A model generated the notes under the pieces. It did not search any database, was not told the DNA's origin, and was given only the letters and a program-made list of their open reading frames with translations. This document shows, one piece after another, positions 6,872 to 7,555 of a stretch of DNA of 7,555 nucleotides. Numbering within the stretch: the first letter of the stretch is position 1; each line of letters begins with the position of its first letter. Both the position numbers and the translations under genes were made by a program. The stretch is from Oscillospiraceae bacterium. GTDB taxonomy: Bacteria; Bacillota; Clostridia; Oscillospirales; Ruminococcaceae. The stretch lies in NCBI GenBank assembly GCA_017848075.1, contig JAGALG010000186.1, forward strand, positions 1-7,555, read 5' to 3'.

Positions 6872-6900
6872 TACCGTATTGCTTCGGTATCTGCTATAAT
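6872..6900 (+). promoter_or_regulatory. Promoter of the XRE ORF, overlapping a small inverted repeat
   Basis: TATAAT (6895-6900) is a perfect -10, with TG at 6892-6893 making it an extended -10. The -35 region at 6872-6877 (TACCGT) is poor, which is common for extended -10 promoters. TACCG (6872-6876) and CGGTA (6885-6889) form an inverted repeat across the -35/spacer region, in a position suited to an autorepressor operator. That role is inference. Confidence 0.6.
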
Positions 6901-6931
6901 TTGCTTACAACAACCGAAAGGAATGATTGAG

Positions 6932-7072
6932 ATGATCAACAAGAGACATGTTGGAAAACGGATCGCATGTGGCCGTAAGAAGCTTAAGCTATCACAAGCG
7001 GATTTGGCTGATAAGATGAATGTCAGTCCACAAGCTATCAGCAAGTGGGAAACGGGGGTTTCCCAAACTTAA
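6932..7072 (+). pseudogene. XRE-family helix-turn-helix regulator, apparently truncated
   Basis: A 46-codon frame starts at ATG 6932, ten bases after the GG of AAAGGAA (6917-6923). It encodes MINKRHVGKRIACGRKKLKL, then SQADLADKMNVSPQAISKWE, then TGVSQT and a stop. This is the HTH_3/XRE DNA-binding fold: the first helix, the LSQADLADKMNVS helix and turn, and the recognition helix PQAISKWE. Family members normally continue after W-E-x-G with a proline-containing turn, two more helices and a variable C-terminal domain. Here it stops right after that point, beside a run of five G (7054-7058). The downstream reading frames carry short stretches such as GFPKLKD or GGFPNLK that could be the lost continuation. 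I infer a truncated or frameshifted repressor gene, though a functional mini-protein is possible. An in-frame ATG at 6923 overlaps the ribosome binding site and is less likely. Confidence 0.6.
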
Positions 7073-7136
7073 AGATACCACACTAAAACCCACGCTTACA
7101 TTACTTCCAAACAATACAATTTTGGAGGTAAACCCT

Positions 7137-7382
7137 ATGAAAAAGCTGATTTCCTGCGAATATAACTTCGATAACTGCTGTGTGGAACTGAAATTCACCG
7201 ATGGCAGCATGATTGCGATTGATACTATCGCTGTGGAGAATGAAGTTGCCGATAATATGTATCAGAGGTCGGAACTGGATTATCTGATCTACAATGACCC
7301 GATAGCATATGCTGATCTGATACTGAACGGCGATCCGGCAATATATTTGAAAACAGTAACTGAATATAAATCTCTTGATTAA
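7137..7382 (+). CDS. DUF6061-like small conserved protein
   Basis: This 81-aa acidic protein begins MKKLISCEYNFDNCCVELKF and continues with TDGSMIAIDTIAVENEVADN and MYQRSELDYLIYNDPIAYAD. The sequence strongly recalls the DUF6061 family of small proteins seen in clostridial gut bacteria. The assignment is from memory and not from a search, and the function is unknown. There is no signal peptide or membrane segment. The start at ATG 7137 is fixed by GGAGG at 7124-7128, eight bases upstream. The same frame is open back to 7020, but those 39 extra codons overlap the XRE ORF and probably do not belong to the protein. It has no promoter of its own that I can see, so it is probably transcribed from the XRE promoter. 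A strong terminator follows. Confidence 0.8.
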   Translation: MKKLISCEYNFDNCCVELKFTDGSMIAIDTIAVENEVADNMYQRSELDYLIYNDPIAYADLILNGDPAIYLKTVTEYKSLD

Positions 7383-7394
7383 TAGAGAGTGGTT

Positions 7395-7438
7395 AAGCCG
7401 CCTGTACAAGCACTGTGCTTGTGCAGGCGGCTTTCTTT
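7395..7438 (+). terminator. Strong hairpin terminator after the DUF6061-like gene
   Basis: A 16-bp stem runs from GCCGCCTG at 7397-7404 to the complementary CAGGCGGC at 7424-7431, continuing inward with one G-T wobble to a 3-base loop (7413-7415). The tail is TTTCTTT (7432-7438). AA at 7395-7396 can pair with the first T residues. It is among the most stable hairpins in the window. Confidence 0.9.
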
Positions 7439-7497
7439 CGTCTTAATACAGATTTAATGCCAGTTTTTATACGCTAATACCCATTTCATGGATGAAG

Positions 7498-7506
7498 TGC
7501 GATAAT
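7498..7506 (+). promoter_or_regulatory. Possible extended -10 element upstream of the last ORF
   Basis: TGCGATAAT fits an extended -10 (TG, one base, GATAAT at 7501-7506). No good -35 is visible at 16-18 bases upstream. It lies about 30 bases before the ATG of the last, truncated ORF, a normal distance. The call is weak. Confidence 0.35.
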
Positions 7507-7538
7507 AAATACAGAATACTCCCAATGGAGGGATGGGC

Positions 7539-7555
7539 ATGATTACGATAAAAAA
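7539..7555 (+). CDS. Start of an unidentified gene, cut by the window end
   Basis: ATG at 7539 follows GGAGGG (7527-7532) by six bases and opens MITIK before the window ends. The strong ribosome binding site, the extended -10 upstream and the terminator before it support a real gene start. Five codons are far too few to name a family. Confidence 0.5.

Larger units (their letters stand above)
6692..6931 (+). other. Gene-free spacer between parC terminator and the XRE ORF
   Basis: With the terminator this makes a stretch of just over 300 bases without a convincing gene. It holds a 42-codon open frame (6694-6822) that has no Shine-Dalgarno sequence and no family I recognise. Further on are an imperfect hairpin around 6809-6837, a 6-base inverted repeat (AGCGAT 6848-6853, ATCGCT 6867-6872), and the promoter of the XRE ORF. 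It could contain an eroded coding remnant, but I cannot name one. Confidence 0.4.

Overview
The window reads as chromosomal DNA of a Gram-positive, low-to-mid GC Firmicute. A clostridial gut bacterium, perhaps Oscillospirales, is my best guess. The evidence is the protein types (a PlsY-type acyltransferase, a clostridial-style short ParE/ParC pair and a DUF6061-like protein), purine-rich Shine-Dalgarno sites before every main gene, and factor-independent terminators with T tails. No single marker fixes the genus. All recognised genes lie on the + strand.

Bases 1-1143 hold the 3' end of der (ribosome-assembly GTPase) and then plsY. gpsA follows at 1222-2235 and is closed by a strong terminator at 2241-2268. 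GpsA makes sn-glycerol-3-phosphate and PlsY acylates it, so these two neighbours carry out consecutive first steps of phospholipid synthesis. A strong hairpin sits between them, and plsY has its own candidate promoter.

Bases 2281-6691 form a topoisomerase IV transcription unit: an extended -10 promoter, parE (GTG start), parC, and a 12-bp stem terminator. parE is split by an apparent one-base deletion near 3524-3525. The reading frame shifts inside a conserved stretch, and all catalytic motifs are present across the two pieces. As written the gene cannot make full-length ParE, so this is a sequencing or assembly error, a real mutation, or (less likely) recoding.

Bases 6692-7555 are different in character. 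They hold about 240 bases without a convincing gene, a promoter with small inverted repeats, a 46-codon XRE/HTH repressor-like ORF that stops before the domain is complete, an 81-aa DUF6061-like protein, a 16-bp stem terminator, and the first five codons of another gene cut by the window end. This looks like an accessory or eroded segment placed after the housekeeping block. I see no tRNA, rRNA, CRISPR array, insertion sequence or complete mobile element, and no clearly new multi-gene system. The best leads are the parE frameshift, the QRDR residues of ParC and the degraded XRE plus DUF6061 pair.
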